Assembly (NCBI RefSeq): GCF_029937855.1
Contig: NZ_JAPYPC010000028.1
Location: forward strand, 1 to 60,423
DNA from: Christiangramia sp.
GTDB taxonomy: Bacteria > Bacteroidota > Bacteroidia > Flavobacteriales > Flavobacteriaceae
DNA length: 60,423 bases
Direction: 5' to 3'
Shown here: positions 18,117 to 26,522 of the stretch, piece after piece
How positions within the stretch are numbered: position 1 is the first letter of the stretch
Layout: every line of letters begins with the position of its first letter
Position numbers and translations under genes: made by a program
The notes under the pieces: generated by a model
The model's database searches: none
What the model was told of the DNA's origin: nothing
The model's input: only the letters and a program-made list of their open reading frames with translations

Positions 18117-19751
18117 ATGAAAATTATTAATAGATGTTTAGCCTATGTCGCTGTAATGACATTGATGTTAACTTCATGTAGTAAAGAAGAAAGTTCTGCT
18201 GTGATTGATGATCCATCAGGAGCTCAATCTGTAAATCTTCAATTTGGAGCAGTATTAAATGACCTGGCCAACAGAGGCATGAGTAAAGGTCATTTCAATC
18301 AGGTTCCTGATTGTTCAGATGAAGAGCCCGCGGTGGCAGTAATTGAATTTTCTTATGGAGGAAATAACTATTCTACAGAGGTAGATATCCTTGAAGATGA
18401 GAATGGATTTTTCACAGATTATTCTGATGATTTAAAAATTCCAGTTGCAGATAATAGTTCTGTAACTGTTAGCCTTAATGGCTTTATGGTATATGATGGT
18501 GATCCTGATGATGCTGATACGGAACTTATCTGGATTGCACCAAAAAGAACAGCTAATGCTCCAAATAATCAGTTTGCCGGTTATGTTGATCGCTCATTAC
18601 CCTTCACTTTCGAGGTTGAAGATGGTACAAAACCATATATAAACGTAGAAGTACTTTGTTTCGATAGAAGAATGGTAAACGAATATGGCTACGTATTCTT
18701 TAATATCCTTCCTGAAGAAATTGTTCCATTATGTCTTTTTGTGAATTATTGTGATGAGAATGGAAGACACTTTGTAGCTGATTATTCTGTAGATCTCTAT
18801 TTTGGTACTGATGATTCTGGTATCCAATTATATGATCATAATCAGGATATGGGTGCAATGGCGACTACTGGAACCCGAGATAATGGAGAGTATTATGCAG
18901 ATCCGTTATGTCTTGTAGTTCCAGGTCCTCCTGCTAACCTTGATGATGATGAACCATATCTATACCTTATCATTTATCCTGAAGATTGGGATGGAACTGG
19001 CGATATAGATAATACTCCCGTTCCAGTTCAGTTAACCTGGGAAGCGGTTAACGATCTTCTTAATGGCGATGGCACTACCAACGAATATCTACATTTACTT
19101 ATAGGTGAATGCGAAGATGCTCTTGAAGGGGATGAAACCATCGGTGGTGGAAACGGCAATGGAGATAACTGTCCTGGAGATACAGAAGGTGATGGATGTG
19201 ATGATGACGATGATGGAGATGGGGTGATTGACAGAAACGATAATTGTCCTAATACTCCAGACGAGGTAGAACCTGGTGAAGTAGATGGAAATGGATGTCC
19301 TTTAGATAGCGACAATGATGGTGTTGATGATTACTTGGACGAATGTTCAAATACTCCAGCAGGTGCTACAGTTAATAATGTAGGTTGTCAAGTAAATGGC
19401 GGAGGAGATCCAGACTTTACCTGTAACTTTACTACTGATACAGATTGCACAACGTGGGATTTTGACCAGTCAGAAGAAACTCCTGATGCAATTACAGGTT
19501 CTTATAACATATTAGAAGGAACTGATTTGATTGGTGTTGTTACTATAACTACAGATGACGGAGATGTAATAGTTGATGTAGGTATGCAATTCGGCCACCT
19601 TATTGATGACCTTGGAGTTATCATTGATGATGGCACTGAGCAGTGTTTGAGTGACTTAGGAGGTCTAACGAATCGAACGGTAACATTTGCTGGTAACCAT
19701 GGCGTTCAAAATAATGTTCAGATATTGCTGAACTATTGTCCAGCGAATTAA
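18117..19751 (+). CDS. surface lipoprotein, array member 3, with thrombospondin type-3-like repeats
   Basis: A 544-residue lipoprotein: lipobox MLTSC (Cys21) followed by S-K-E-E. The shared module covers about 38-225 (GAVLNDLANRGMSKGHFNQV, DILEDENGFFTDYSDDL, GTKPYINVEVLCFDRRMVNE, NGRHFVADYSVDLYF). The linker YPEDWDGTGDIDNTPVP is shared with member 2. Then Asp-rich type-3-like repeats (DDDDGDGVIDRNDNCPNTPD and DSDNDGVDDYLDECSNTPAG, about 360-425) and a unique Cys-containing C-terminal domain (about 435-544). Type-3 repeats bind calcium and are common stalks in Bacteroidetes surface proteins. Exact function unknown. Followed by a strong terminator at 19847-19879. Confidence 0.75.
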   Translation: MKIINRCLAYVAVMTLMLTSCSKEESSAVIDDPSGAQSVNLQFGAVLNDLANRGMSKGHFNQVPDCSDEEPAVAVIEFSYGGNNYSTEVDILEDENGFFTDYSDDLKIPVADNSSVTVSLNGFMVYDGDPDDADTELIWIAPKRTANAPNNQFAGYVDRSLPFTFEVEDGTKPYINVEVLCFDRRMVNEYGYVFFNILPEEIVPLCLFVNYCDENGRHFVADYSVDLYFGTDDSGIQLYDHNQDMGAMATTGTRDNGEYYADPLCLVVPGPPANLDDDEPYLYLIIYPEDWDGTGDIDNTPVPVQLTWEAVNDLLNGDGTTNEYLHLLIGECEDALEGDETIGGGNGNGDNCPGDTEGDGCDDDDDGDGVIDRNDNCPNTPDEVEPGEVDGNGCPLDSDNDGVDDYLDECSNTPAGATVNNVGCQVNGGGDPDFTCNFTTDTDCTTWDFDQSEETPDAITGSYNILEGTDLIGVVTITTDDGDVIVDVGMQFGHLIDDLGVIIDDGTEQCLSDLGGLTNRTVTFAGNHGVQNNVQILLNYCPAN

Positions 19752-20206
19752 TTATGGAATGTATATTAACCCGACTGAATTATTTGACCGGGGGGTGACT
19801 AATTTTGCGGGTTAATTTACTCATTCTCTCTAGGGAATGTAGTATGAGCTGTCCGGATCTTTTCCGGACAGCTTTTTTTATGTTAAATTTTTCTAAAAGA
19901 GTTTTATTGTAAAAAAAATGATATGTTAGATAATATATAACAGTGGTATGCAAACGATTTTATTTACATTAAAAATCCATAAAACCTTTAAAATTGGGCT
20001 TTTTGATATTTCATGATTTTTATAATCTGGAAGACTTTTCTTTTCCCAAATGAGATATTTCTTCTTAAGTATAAAAATTTGTAAGAATTTGACTGTTAAA
20101 AATTTAACTATAAATTAAGTTAATTTTTTTGGAACGGACTTTGCAAATCACTGACAGCAAACAAAATTTTAGAATTATTTTAAAACAAAAATTAAAAGAC
20201 CTACTT
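19752..20206 (+). promoter_or_regulatory. intergenic region between the lipoprotein array and the astacin pair
   Basis: 455 bases without a supported gene. It holds an inverted repeat TTAACCCG (19766-19773)/CGGGTTAA (19808-19815), the terminator at 19847-19879, then AT-rich DNA up to the metalloprotease start. A promoter-like TTTTTTGG...GACTTTGC segment near 20124-20145 deviates from the consensus but would give a leader of about 60 bases. An open frame does extend upstream to 20129, but it lacks a signal-peptide character before 20207. Confidence 0.4.
19847..19879 (+). terminator. intrinsic terminator after lipoprotein 3
   Basis: AGCTGTCCGGA (19847-19857) and TCCGGACAGCT (19863-19873), a perfect 11-base stem with a five-base loop, followed by a run of T. 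Confidence 0.9.
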
Positions 20207-21247
20207 ATGAGAAAATTGAAATTAGTTTTCGTATTACCCCTCCTTGCAATTTTTGCATGTAGCGAAGACCCGGTTACAGATCAAATCAATTCAGAAAACA
20301 CGCCTCAGACCCAATCTAAGAATCTTCTAGATAATGTTACGGAAGTAGCCTTTCCGGAACAGTTCGGAACAGTTTCAGACGTTTACTATACAGGATTAAA
20401 GTTACCTGTAGAAGATATAGAGGGACAATATGTCTATCAGGGAGATATCATCATACCTAGAAATAAGACTTCTAAAAGCCCTGTAGAGGTTATCTATGAG
20501 AAAGGACAAGCACCTCAAAAAAGCGTTGGCCGTACTTCCCATTATTGGCCAGATAATACCGTTTTTTACGACATAGACGGTAGTTTACCTGATAAGAATA
20601 GAGTTTACGATGCTATAAGTCACTGGGAAGCTAATACCAATCTTGAGTTTGTAAAACGGTCGGGACAGTCTAACTATATTTATTTCACACCAGGATCCGG
20701 TTGTTCTTCTTATATTGGTATGACAGGCGGGAAACAAAATATTACCCTCGCAGATGCCTGTTCTACGGGTAATACGATACATGAAATTGGTCACGCAATT
20801 GGGTTATGGCACGAGCAAAGTCGGGTAGATAGAGATAATCACATCACAATCCATTGGGATAACATAAAAAGTGGAAGAGATTATAACTTTGAAACATATG
20901 CTGCCCAGGGCTTTGATGGAGATGAATTTACCACTAACCTTGATTTTGGTTCTATCATGATGTACAGCGCTTATTCTTTCTCTAGCAATGGTCAACCTAC
21001 GATCACTAAAAAAGATGGTAGTACTTATAATGCTCAAAGATCTAGTTTATCTAGCGGCGATAAGCAAGGTGTTAACGCAATGTATCCATCGACCGGTGGC
21101 GAAGTAACTACACCAAATTATATAAACGGTGAGTATTATACTATTGCTGGGGTAACAGTTTTAAGGTATTATGACAGCTGGTGGTATCAAACCAGATTTG
21201 GATGGAGAGCCGTACGCTTAGTGAATGGGAGCTGGGAGTGGGCATAG
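20207..21247 (+). CDS. astacin-family (M12A) lipoprotein metalloprotease, copy 1
   Basis: A zinc metallopeptidase of about 346 residues from ATG 20207. Lipoprotein signal MRKLKLVFVLPLLAIFAC with Cys at about 18 followed by S-E-D; a propeptide-like region (about 25-110); then the catalytic domain with HEIGHAIGLWHEQSRVDRD, the complete astacin zinc signature HExxHxxGxxHExxRxDRD, and the Met-turn SIMMYSAYSF. The last 40 residues (YINGEYYTIAGVTVLRYYDS) form a small domain shared with copy 2. The sequence between 20129 and 20207 would put 26 polar residues before the signal, so the later ATG is preferred. It is predicted at the cell surface and degrades unknown proteins. Ends in the terminator at 21268-21308. 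Confidence 0.88.
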   Translation: MRKLKLVFVLPLLAIFACSEDPVTDQINSENTPQTQSKNLLDNVTEVAFPEQFGTVSDVYYTGLKLPVEDIEGQYVYQGDIIIPRNKTSKSPVEVIYEKGQAPQKSVGRTSHYWPDNTVFYDIDGSLPDKNRVYDAISHWEANTNLEFVKRSGQSNYIYFTPGSGCSSYIGMTGGKQNITLADACSTGNTIHEIGHAIGLWHEQSRVDRDNHITIHWDNIKSGRDYNFETYAAQGFDGDEFTTNLDFGSIMMYSAYSFSSNGQPTITKKDGSTYNAQRSSLSSGDKQGVNAMYPSTGGEVTTPNYINGEYYTIAGVTVLRYYDSWWYQTRFGWRAVRLVNGSWEWA

Positions 21248-21267
21248 TCCATTAATTTATAATCAAC

Positions 21268-21308
21268 AAAAACCTCGGTTTTATGGGAATATTATCGAGG
21301 TTTTTTTT
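21268..21308 (+). terminator. intrinsic terminator after astacin copy 1
   Basis: AAAAACCTCG (21268-21277) and CGAGGTTTTT (21296-21305) with an 18-base loop, continuing into a run of eight T. Confidence 0.8.
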
Positions 21309-21494
21309 GTGTAAAATATATGTTAAAATCACACCTAATGTAGATATTTTCCACAGTTAATATTTTAACTACCTAATTCTACCTGCAATCGTATTAATCT
21401 ATAAAGTGTATTTATTTACCGACTAAAAGCAATAAAATTTTCAAGTCTGATTTAAACCCAAACAAATCAGATATTATCAATTAAATACCTACTT

Positions 21495-22610
21495 ATGAAA
21501 AACTTAAAATTTCTTTTAGCAATTCCGTTATTGTCTATAATTGGCTGTAGCGAAGACAATTTTTCTGAATCTTCCATAGAACAGAATAAAGCAAGTTCCA
21601 TTTTTAAGGATGATCTAACGGAAGTTGCATATCCTAATACAACAGGTAGTATTGCAGATATCTATTTTGCGGGTAGAAAACTTCCGGTTGAGGAAATAAA
21701 CGGCAAATTTGTTTATCAGGGAGATATATTTCTTCCGGAAGCTAATATTTCTAAAAGTCCTGTGGATTCAATTCTTGACGCTGGCGAAAATCCTGGTGCG
21801 ACAAATAAAAGTGTTGGAAGAACAAAATATTTCTGGCCAGATAATATAGTGTATTATGAAATTGATGCTTCATTGCCAAATCAGCAACGGGTAACTGATG
21901 CTATTAATCATTGGGAAAGTAATACAGCCGTTAAATTTGTAAGGCGATCTTCTGAATCTAACTATGTATATTTTACTCCGGGAGGAGGATGCTCTTCTTA
22001 CATTGGAATGATAGGGGGAAGACAACCAATTACTTTAGCTGATGCCTGTTCAACTGGGAATACCATTCATGAAATAGGACATGCCGTGGGATTATGGCAT
22101 GAACAAAGTAGAGCCGATAGAGATCAGACAATAACAGTTCATTTTGACAATATTCTTTCCGGAAGGGAACATAATTTTAAAACATATGAAGCTGCAGGTT
22201 GGGATGGTGCAGAATATACTGCAGGTTTAGATCTTGGTTCAATCATGATGTACAGTCCCTACTCATTTTCAGCAACCGGTAAGCCCACAATTACTAGAAA
22301 AGACGGCTCACTCTATTCCGTTCAACGTACAGCGCTTTCAAACGGTGATATTGAGGGAATTAATGTAATGTATCCCGGTGAAGTAACTGAGCCGGCACCA
22401 ACGGAACCGGAGCCTACAGAACCGGAGCCTACAGAACCGGAACCTACTGAGCCGGAACCAACCAATCCGGAACCAGAGTATATTAATGGGGAGTATTATG
22501 TTATTGAAGGAGTGATGGTTTTAAGAAAAGATGATAAATGGTGGGTTGAGAAAGGAAAAAACCTGAAACAAGTAGAACTAATAAACGGAAGATGGAAATT
22601 TGTTAAGTAA
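21495..22610 (+). CDS. astacin-family (M12A) lipoprotein metalloprotease, copy 2
   Basis: A 371-residue paralogue of the preceding gene. Lipobox IIGC (Cys18) followed by S-E-D, propeptide-like region with LPVEEINGKFVYQGDIFLPE as in copy 1, zinc signature HEIGHAVGLWHEQSRADRD, and Met-turn SIMMYSPYSF. It differs by a Pro/Glu linker of five-residue repeats (T-E-P-E-P) at about 297-325 between the catalytic domain and the C-terminal 43-residue domain (YINGEYYVIEGVMVLRKDDK). The bases before both ATGs are nearly the same (ACCTACTTATGA), supporting both starts and a common duplication origin. Surface-located protease, substrate unknown. Confidence 0.88.
   Translation: MKNLKFLLAIPLLSIIGCSEDNFSESSIEQNKASSIFKDDLTEVAYPNTTGSIADIYFAGRKLPVEEINGKFVYQGDIFLPEANISKSPVDSILDAGENPGATNKSVGRTKYFWPDNIVYYEIDASLPNQQRVTDAINHWESNTAVKFVRRSSESNYVYFTPGGGCSSYIGMIGGRQPITLADACSTGNTIHEIGHAVGLWHEQSRADRDQTITVHFDNILSGREHNFKTYEAAGWDGAEYTAGLDLGSIMMYSPYSFSATGKPTITRKDGSLYSVQRTALSNGDIEGINVMYPGEVTEPAPTEPEPTEPEPTEPEPTEPEPTNPEPEYINGEYYVIEGVMVLRKDDKWWVEKGKNLKQVELINGRWKFVK
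22388..22475 (+). repeat. 15-base coding repeat for the T-E-P-E-P linker
   Basis: About five units of ACGGAACCGGAGCCT-type sequence encoding a Pro/Glu spacer. Codons vary between units (GAA/GAG, ACA/ACT), so it is an established linker rather than a fresh expansion. Confidence 0.8.
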
Positions 22611-22632
22611 AAATTTAATTTTTTCTAAAAAG

Positions 22633-22660
22633 AAAGACCGGTTCAAGCCGGTCTTTTTTT
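22633..22660 (+). terminator. intrinsic terminator after astacin copy 2
   Basis: AAAGACCGG (22633-22641) and CCGGTCTTT (22648-22656) with a six-base loop, followed by a T-run. Confidence 0.9.
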
Positions 22661-22751
22661 CTTCATAGGTTAGAAGCTTCCTGGTTAACTTGTAATTCTA
22701 TAAATTATGAAATCTAATTTTTTAATTTTTCCTAGACTTTCCTCAGGGAAC

Positions 22752-23345
22752 TTATAATATTTCTATTTTCTCAAGTTTGACCTTGCTGAACCTGGTTACA
22801 TCATCAAAAAATATTTTAAATTCCTTTTCGAATTCCGGATAATACTGTTTTAGTTCTTTAACAGCGAGATTCATATTAGATTTTCTTCCGGTTCGTCTAT
22901 TCATCCCGGAAAGAACTTTTTCAATTCCATCAATCTCAGCATAGCTTAACAACCAATTATCCTCTATCATGTAAGGAAGAAAACTCTTTACTTTCGTAGG
23001 TAGAATAGCAAAGTTCTCTTTCAGTAAGTCGTAAAAATTTAGGGTAAAATCTTTTAAAGGGACTGGAGAATATTTGGTCCAATTTGAAGCCAGAAAATGA
23101 TCGTAGAATATATCTACAATAACTCCACTATAATGGCTGTATTCTGAAAATAATCTATGGGTACTTTCTCTAAAAACCGGATGTGTGTCGGTATAAAAAT
23201 CTATAGCTCGGTGCAGTATAATACCTTTTTGAATATTCCTGGGATACTTTTGATATTTTTTTCCTTTAATCGAGTCGGCCATGAAATTGCCGATTTTAAT
23301 CTCATCATTATTTCCAGAGAGGTAGATATGCGCCAAAAAATTCAT
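22752..23345 (-). CDS. ACP phosphodiesterase-like (DUF479) protein
   Basis: A 197-residue cytoplasmic protein of the AcpH/DUF479 family (HD-like fold), which removes 4'-phosphopantetheine from acyl carrier protein in E. coli. The start MNFLAHIYLSGNNDEIKIGN and the segment GNFMADSIKGKKY are characteristic, as are H-R-A-I-D-F-Y-T-D and DIFYDHFLASNW, carrying conserved His/Asp. A five-codon extension to 23360 is possible, but the family normally begins M-N-F-L-A-H. Divergent from glmM. Whether it really acts on ACP here is inference. Confidence 0.82.
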   Translation of the reverse strand: MNFLAHIYLSGNNDEIKIGNFMADSIKGKKYQKYPRNIQKGIILHRAIDFYTDTHPVFRESTHRLFSEYSHYSGVIVDIFYDHFLASNWTKYSPVPLKDFTLNFYDLLKENFAILPTKVKSFLPYMIEDNWLLSYAEIDGIEKVLSGMNRRTGRKSNMNLAVKELKQYYPEFEKEFKIFFDDVTRFSKVKLEKIEIL

Positions 23346-23393
23346 TAGGGAAAGATACAAATAATAGCATACCAGGGTTAATTTTTGTTAAGT

Positions 23394-23426
23394 TTTGGAG
23401 AGAAGAAATACAGCCATGTATATTTG
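23394..23426 (+). promoter_or_regulatory. candidate promoter of glmM
   Basis: TTTG (23394-23397), a spacer of 21 bases, then TATATTTG (23419-23426). This fits the Bacteroidetes TTTG/TAnnTTTG promoter with normal spacing and is the best promoter match in the window. It predicts a leader of about 50 bases before ATG 23486. Confidence 0.6.
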
Positions 23427-23485
23427 CTAAATATGGAAATCCCTGGATTTCTAAAGTGAACAAGTTATAAATATTAAATAGTACA

Positions 23486-24871
23486 ATGACATTAATAAAA
23501 TCAATCTCCGGAATTAGAGGAACCATTGGAGGCGCTACTGGTAAAAATCTTACTCCTTTGGATACTGTAAAATTTGCTGCTGCCTACGGAACCTGGTTAA
23601 AAAAAGAATCAGGAAAAAACAATATTAAAGTTGTGGTAGGCAGAGATGCCAGAATTTCCGGTAAAATGATACAGGAATTAACCATGAATACCTTAACCGG
23701 ATTAGGGATTGATGTTATAGACCTGGGACTTTCAACAACTCCAACCGTGGAAATAGCAGTTCCCATGGAAAACGCAGATGGTGGAATTATTTTAACCGCA
23801 AGTCATAACCCAAAACAATGGAATGCTTTAAAACTACTTAATAAAAAAGGTGAGTTTCTTGATGGAGAAGCCGGAGCTGAAATTTTAAAAATTGCAGAGA
23901 ACGAAGGTTTTGAATTTGCAGAAGTTGATGAGCTGGGACAAATAACTGCTATAGAGAATTATATCGAAAAGCACATTGAGGAAGTTTTAAAACTGAAGCT
24001 AGTTGATGCAGGTAAAGTGGCCACTTCAAAATTTAAAGTAGCCGTGGATGCAGTAAATTCAACCGGAGGAATAGCAATTCCTGCTTTACTGAAGAAAATG
24101 GGGGTTGAGGTGATAGAACTTTATTGTGAGCCTAACGGTCATTTCCCTCATAATCCTGAGCCTCTAAAGGAACATTTAACAGATATCTGTGAACTTGTAA
24201 AAAAGGAAAAAGCAGACCTTGGGATCGTGGTGGATCCTGATGTTGACAGATTAGCCTTTATTGATGAAAATGGAGAAATGTTTGGGGAAGAATATACGTT
24301 GGTTGCCTGCGCAGATTATGTACTTTCAAAAACACCGGGCAATACTGTGAGCAATTTATCGTCTTCTCGGGCGCTACGCGATATTACTGAAAAACATGAT
24401 GGGAAATATGAGGCCAGTGCCGTTGGAGAAGTAAATGTTGTAAAGTTGATGAAAGATAACCAGGCCGTTATTGGAGGAGAAGGTAACGGAGGCATTATCT
24501 ATCCTGAGGCTCATTACGGGAGGGATAGCCTTGTGGGAACAGCTTTATTTTTAACATACCTGGCTGAAAATGGGAAAAAAATTTCAGAAATCAGGAATGG
24601 ATATCCTTCTTATTTTATGAGTAAAAATAAAATTGAATTAACACCAGATCTCGATGTAGATGGCATCTTAAAAGCTGTTGAAAAAAGACATGCTACAGAG
24701 GAAATTTCTACGGTAGATGGTGTGAAGATCGACTTTCCTGAAAATTGGGTGCATCTAAGAAAATCTAATACCGAGCCGATCATTAGAATTTATACCGAAG
24801 CTAAATCTCAAAGAGAAGCTGATGATCTGGCTCAAAAAATGATAAAGGAAATTAAAACGATTATAGCCTAA
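23486..24871 (+). CDS. glmM: phosphoglucosamine mutase (phosphohexomutase family)
   Basis: Interconverts glucosamine 6-phosphate and glucosamine 1-phosphate, the step before UDP-GlcNAc, feeding peptidoglycan, LPS and the polysaccharide genes downstream. The 461-residue protein has the four phosphohexomutase domains: RGTIGG near residue 11, the phosphoserine loop TASHNPKQWN (Ser106), the metal loop DPDVDR (about 250-255), the sugar loop GGEGNGG (about 331-337), and the phosphate loop SNTEPIIRIY near the C-terminus. Phosphomannomutase/phosphoglucomutase activity is an alternative, but in Flavobacteria this form is annotated GlmM. Its stop overlaps the convergent acyltransferase by four bases. 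Confidence 0.85.
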   Translation: MTLIKSISGIRGTIGGATGKNLTPLDTVKFAAAYGTWLKKESGKNNIKVVVGRDARISGKMIQELTMNTLTGLGIDVIDLGLSTTPTVEIAVPMENADGGIILTASHNPKQWNALKLLNKKGEFLDGEAGAEILKIAENEGFEFAEVDELGQITAIENYIEKHIEEVLKLKLVDAGKVATSKFKVAVDAVNSTGGIAIPALLKKMGVEVIELYCEPNGHFPHNPEPLKEHLTDICELVKKEKADLGIVVDPDVDRLAFIDENGEMFGEEYTLVACADYVLSKTPGNTVSNLSSSRALRDITEKHDGKYEASAVGEVNVVKLMKDNQAVIGGEGNGGIIYPEAHYGRDSLVGTALFLTYLAENGKKISEIRNGYPSYFMSKNKIELTPDLDVDGILKAVEKRHATEEISTVDGVKIDFPENWVHLRKSNTEPIIRIYTEAKSQREADDLAQKMIKEIKTIIA

Positions 24872-25773
24872 TTTATTATGGTGGCATTTTCAGGAATGGG
24901 CTCATTGCGATGTTTCCATCGTTTATGAGTCCATAAATAATATGCCGGTTCCTTTCGAATTTGTTTTTCCAGTAACTCGATAAACTTTTCCGTGATATAA
25001 TGCTCAGGTTCATTTGGCGCATCTTCGGTAATAGGCACCAGTGTGGCACTATATTTACCTCTTCCCACTTTCTCCACATGAAGGTATAAGACACTTAAAT
25101 CTAACTTTCGGGCTAATTTTTCAGATCCTTCAAATACCGGTACTCGTATTCCCATAAAATGAAGCCAGTAAAATGCCCTACGCATTTTTGGGGATTGATC
25201 TGCAATCATGGCATAATTTGCCAGTTTTCCCTCTCTTTCATTCTGAATGATGGTCGCGGTAGCTTTATAAGAACTAATTAAAGTTCCACCAAACCGTCCC
25301 CTTATCTTTCTTACCAGATCATCAAAATGCTTATTTCTAATTCTTTTATAAATTCCAAAAGAATGAAATTTCAGTCCATGTAACTGCAATGCGTTCATCC
25401 ATTCATAACTTGCATAATGTCCGCACATGACCACCAGGCTTTTGTTCTTTGCCTCCAGGGTTCTTAAATAATCAAGATTGGTAAATTCATATCTCTTTTT
25501 TATTTGCTTTTCAGAAATAGAGATGCTTTTTATCATTTCCAGGAACATATCGCACATATGGCTATAAAACCTCTTTCGGATCTTTTTCAATTCGGAATCT
25601 GACTTCTTCGGAAATACCAGCTTAAGGTTATTCCAAACTGTTTTTTTTCTATAACCTACTATATGATAAACCAGTACGAATACCATATCTGATACTAAAT
25701 AAAAAAGCCGAAATGGTAAAATAGAAATAAGCCAAAGGAGTGGGTAGACTAACCAGAAAACTAAGCCTTGCAT
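24868..25773 (-). CDS. LpxL-type lysophospholipid/lipid A acyltransferase
   Basis: A 301-residue inner-membrane acyltransferase of the LpxL/HtrB family that adds a secondary acyl chain to lipid A, or a similar lysophospholipid substrate. One N-terminal membrane segment (LVYPLLWLISILPFRLFYLV) is followed by the catalytic motif GHYASYEW (H-x4-E) and later by IADQSPK and FEGSEKLARKLDL typical of the family. Ends with LWTHKRWKHR, also seen in this family. It is the only lipid A acyltransferase seen here and is divergent from the rhomboid gene. Confidence 0.88.
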   Translation of the reverse strand: MQGLVFWLVYPLLWLISILPFRLFYLVSDMVFVLVYHIVGYRKKTVWNNLKLVFPKKSDSELKKIRKRFYSHMCDMFLEMIKSISISEKQIKKRYEFTNLDYLRTLEAKNKSLVVMCGHYASYEWMNALQLHGLKFHSFGIYKRIRNKHFDDLVRKIRGRFGGTLISSYKATATIIQNEREGKLANYAMIADQSPKMRRAFYWLHFMGIRVPVFEGSEKLARKLDLSVLYLHVEKVGRGKYSATLVPITEDAPNEPEHYITEKFIELLEKQIRKEPAYYLWTHKRWKHRNEPIPENATIIN

Positions 25774-25787
25774 AAAAATTCTTTCCG

Positions 25788-25806
25788 CAAATATATGGTA
25801 TATTTG
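25788..25806. promoter_or_regulatory. divergent pair of -7 boxes (acyltransferase and rhomboid)
   Basis: TATATTTG is found on the minus strand (25795-25788) and on the plus strand (25799-25806), three bases apart and pointing away from each other towards ATG 25773 and ATG 25826. Possible -33 elements exist but with spacing of 25-28 bases, longer than usual. Confidence 0.4.
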
Positions 25807-25825
25807 AAATTAAACTTAAGCAAAT

Positions 25826-26473
25826 ATGGGAGATTTAAACCTGGTGACACTTGCCGTTATTGTGGTAAATGTTTTGGTTTCATTCAAGGGTTTTAGCGAT
25901 AAAGCCTTCTTTAATAAATTCAAATTCAATGTAGCCGATATAAAAAGCGGTTCAAAATTTCAAATAGCCACCTCAGGTTTTCTTCACGTAGATACCGGTC
26001 ATTTATTTGTAAATATGCTGACCTTGTATTTTTTCGCCAATGTGGTTATTTACGCCATGGGTGCTCCGGCATTCTTAATTATATATGTTGGGAGTTTATT
26101 ATTAGGGAACTTGCTTTCGTATTATTTTCACAAAGACGATTTGAACTATACCGCAGTGGGGGCAAGTGGTGCAGTGATGGGGATTTTATATTCCGCTATA
26201 TTATTACAACCGGATATGACCTTAGGCCTGTTCTTTGTTATTCCCATTCCTGCCTATGTATTTGGAATAGGATATCTCTTTTATACTATCTACGGAATGA
26301 AGCGTAGATCCGATAATATTGGGCATGATGCTCATTTTGGCGGCGCTACAGGGGGATATTTTTTAACCATGATGTTGGCGCCCTGGGTTTTTGAAAGCCA
26401 TCTTCTTATGGTAATTCTTCTGGCTATACCAATTGTGATACTTTTTTTACTGCAAAGGACCGGTTATATATAG
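25826..26473 (+). CDS. rhomboid-family intramembrane serine protease
   Basis: A 215-residue membrane protein with six or so hydrophobic segments. The catalytic pair is visible: Ser114 in VGASGAVMG and His170 in GHDAHFGGATGG, together with HVDTGHLFVNM (about 54-64), the L1/TM2 part with the conserved His and Asn. Rhomboids cut transmembrane helices of substrate proteins. Substrate unknown. It lies 49 bases before the SIMPL gene on the same strand and could share its transcript. Confidence 0.92.
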   Translation: MGDLNLVTLAVIVVNVLVSFKGFSDKAFFNKFKFNVADIKSGSKFQIATSGFLHVDTGHLFVNMLTLYFFANVVIYAMGAPAFLIIYVGSLLLGNLLSYYFHKDDLNYTAVGASGAVMGILYSAILLQPDMTLGLFFVIPIPAYVFGIGYLFYTIYGMKRRSDNIGHDAHFGGATGGYFLTMMLAPWVFESHLLMVILLAIPIVILFLLQRTGYI

Positions 26474-26522
26474 TTTGGTACCCTTCTTGCCATTCGGATT
26501 CTGAAACTAAAAACTATTTAAT

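Noticed and set aside
22388-22475. CRISPR-like or satellite repeat
   Set aside because: The 15-base units are in frame, vary by synonymous changes and encode a Pro/Glu linker between two protein domains.
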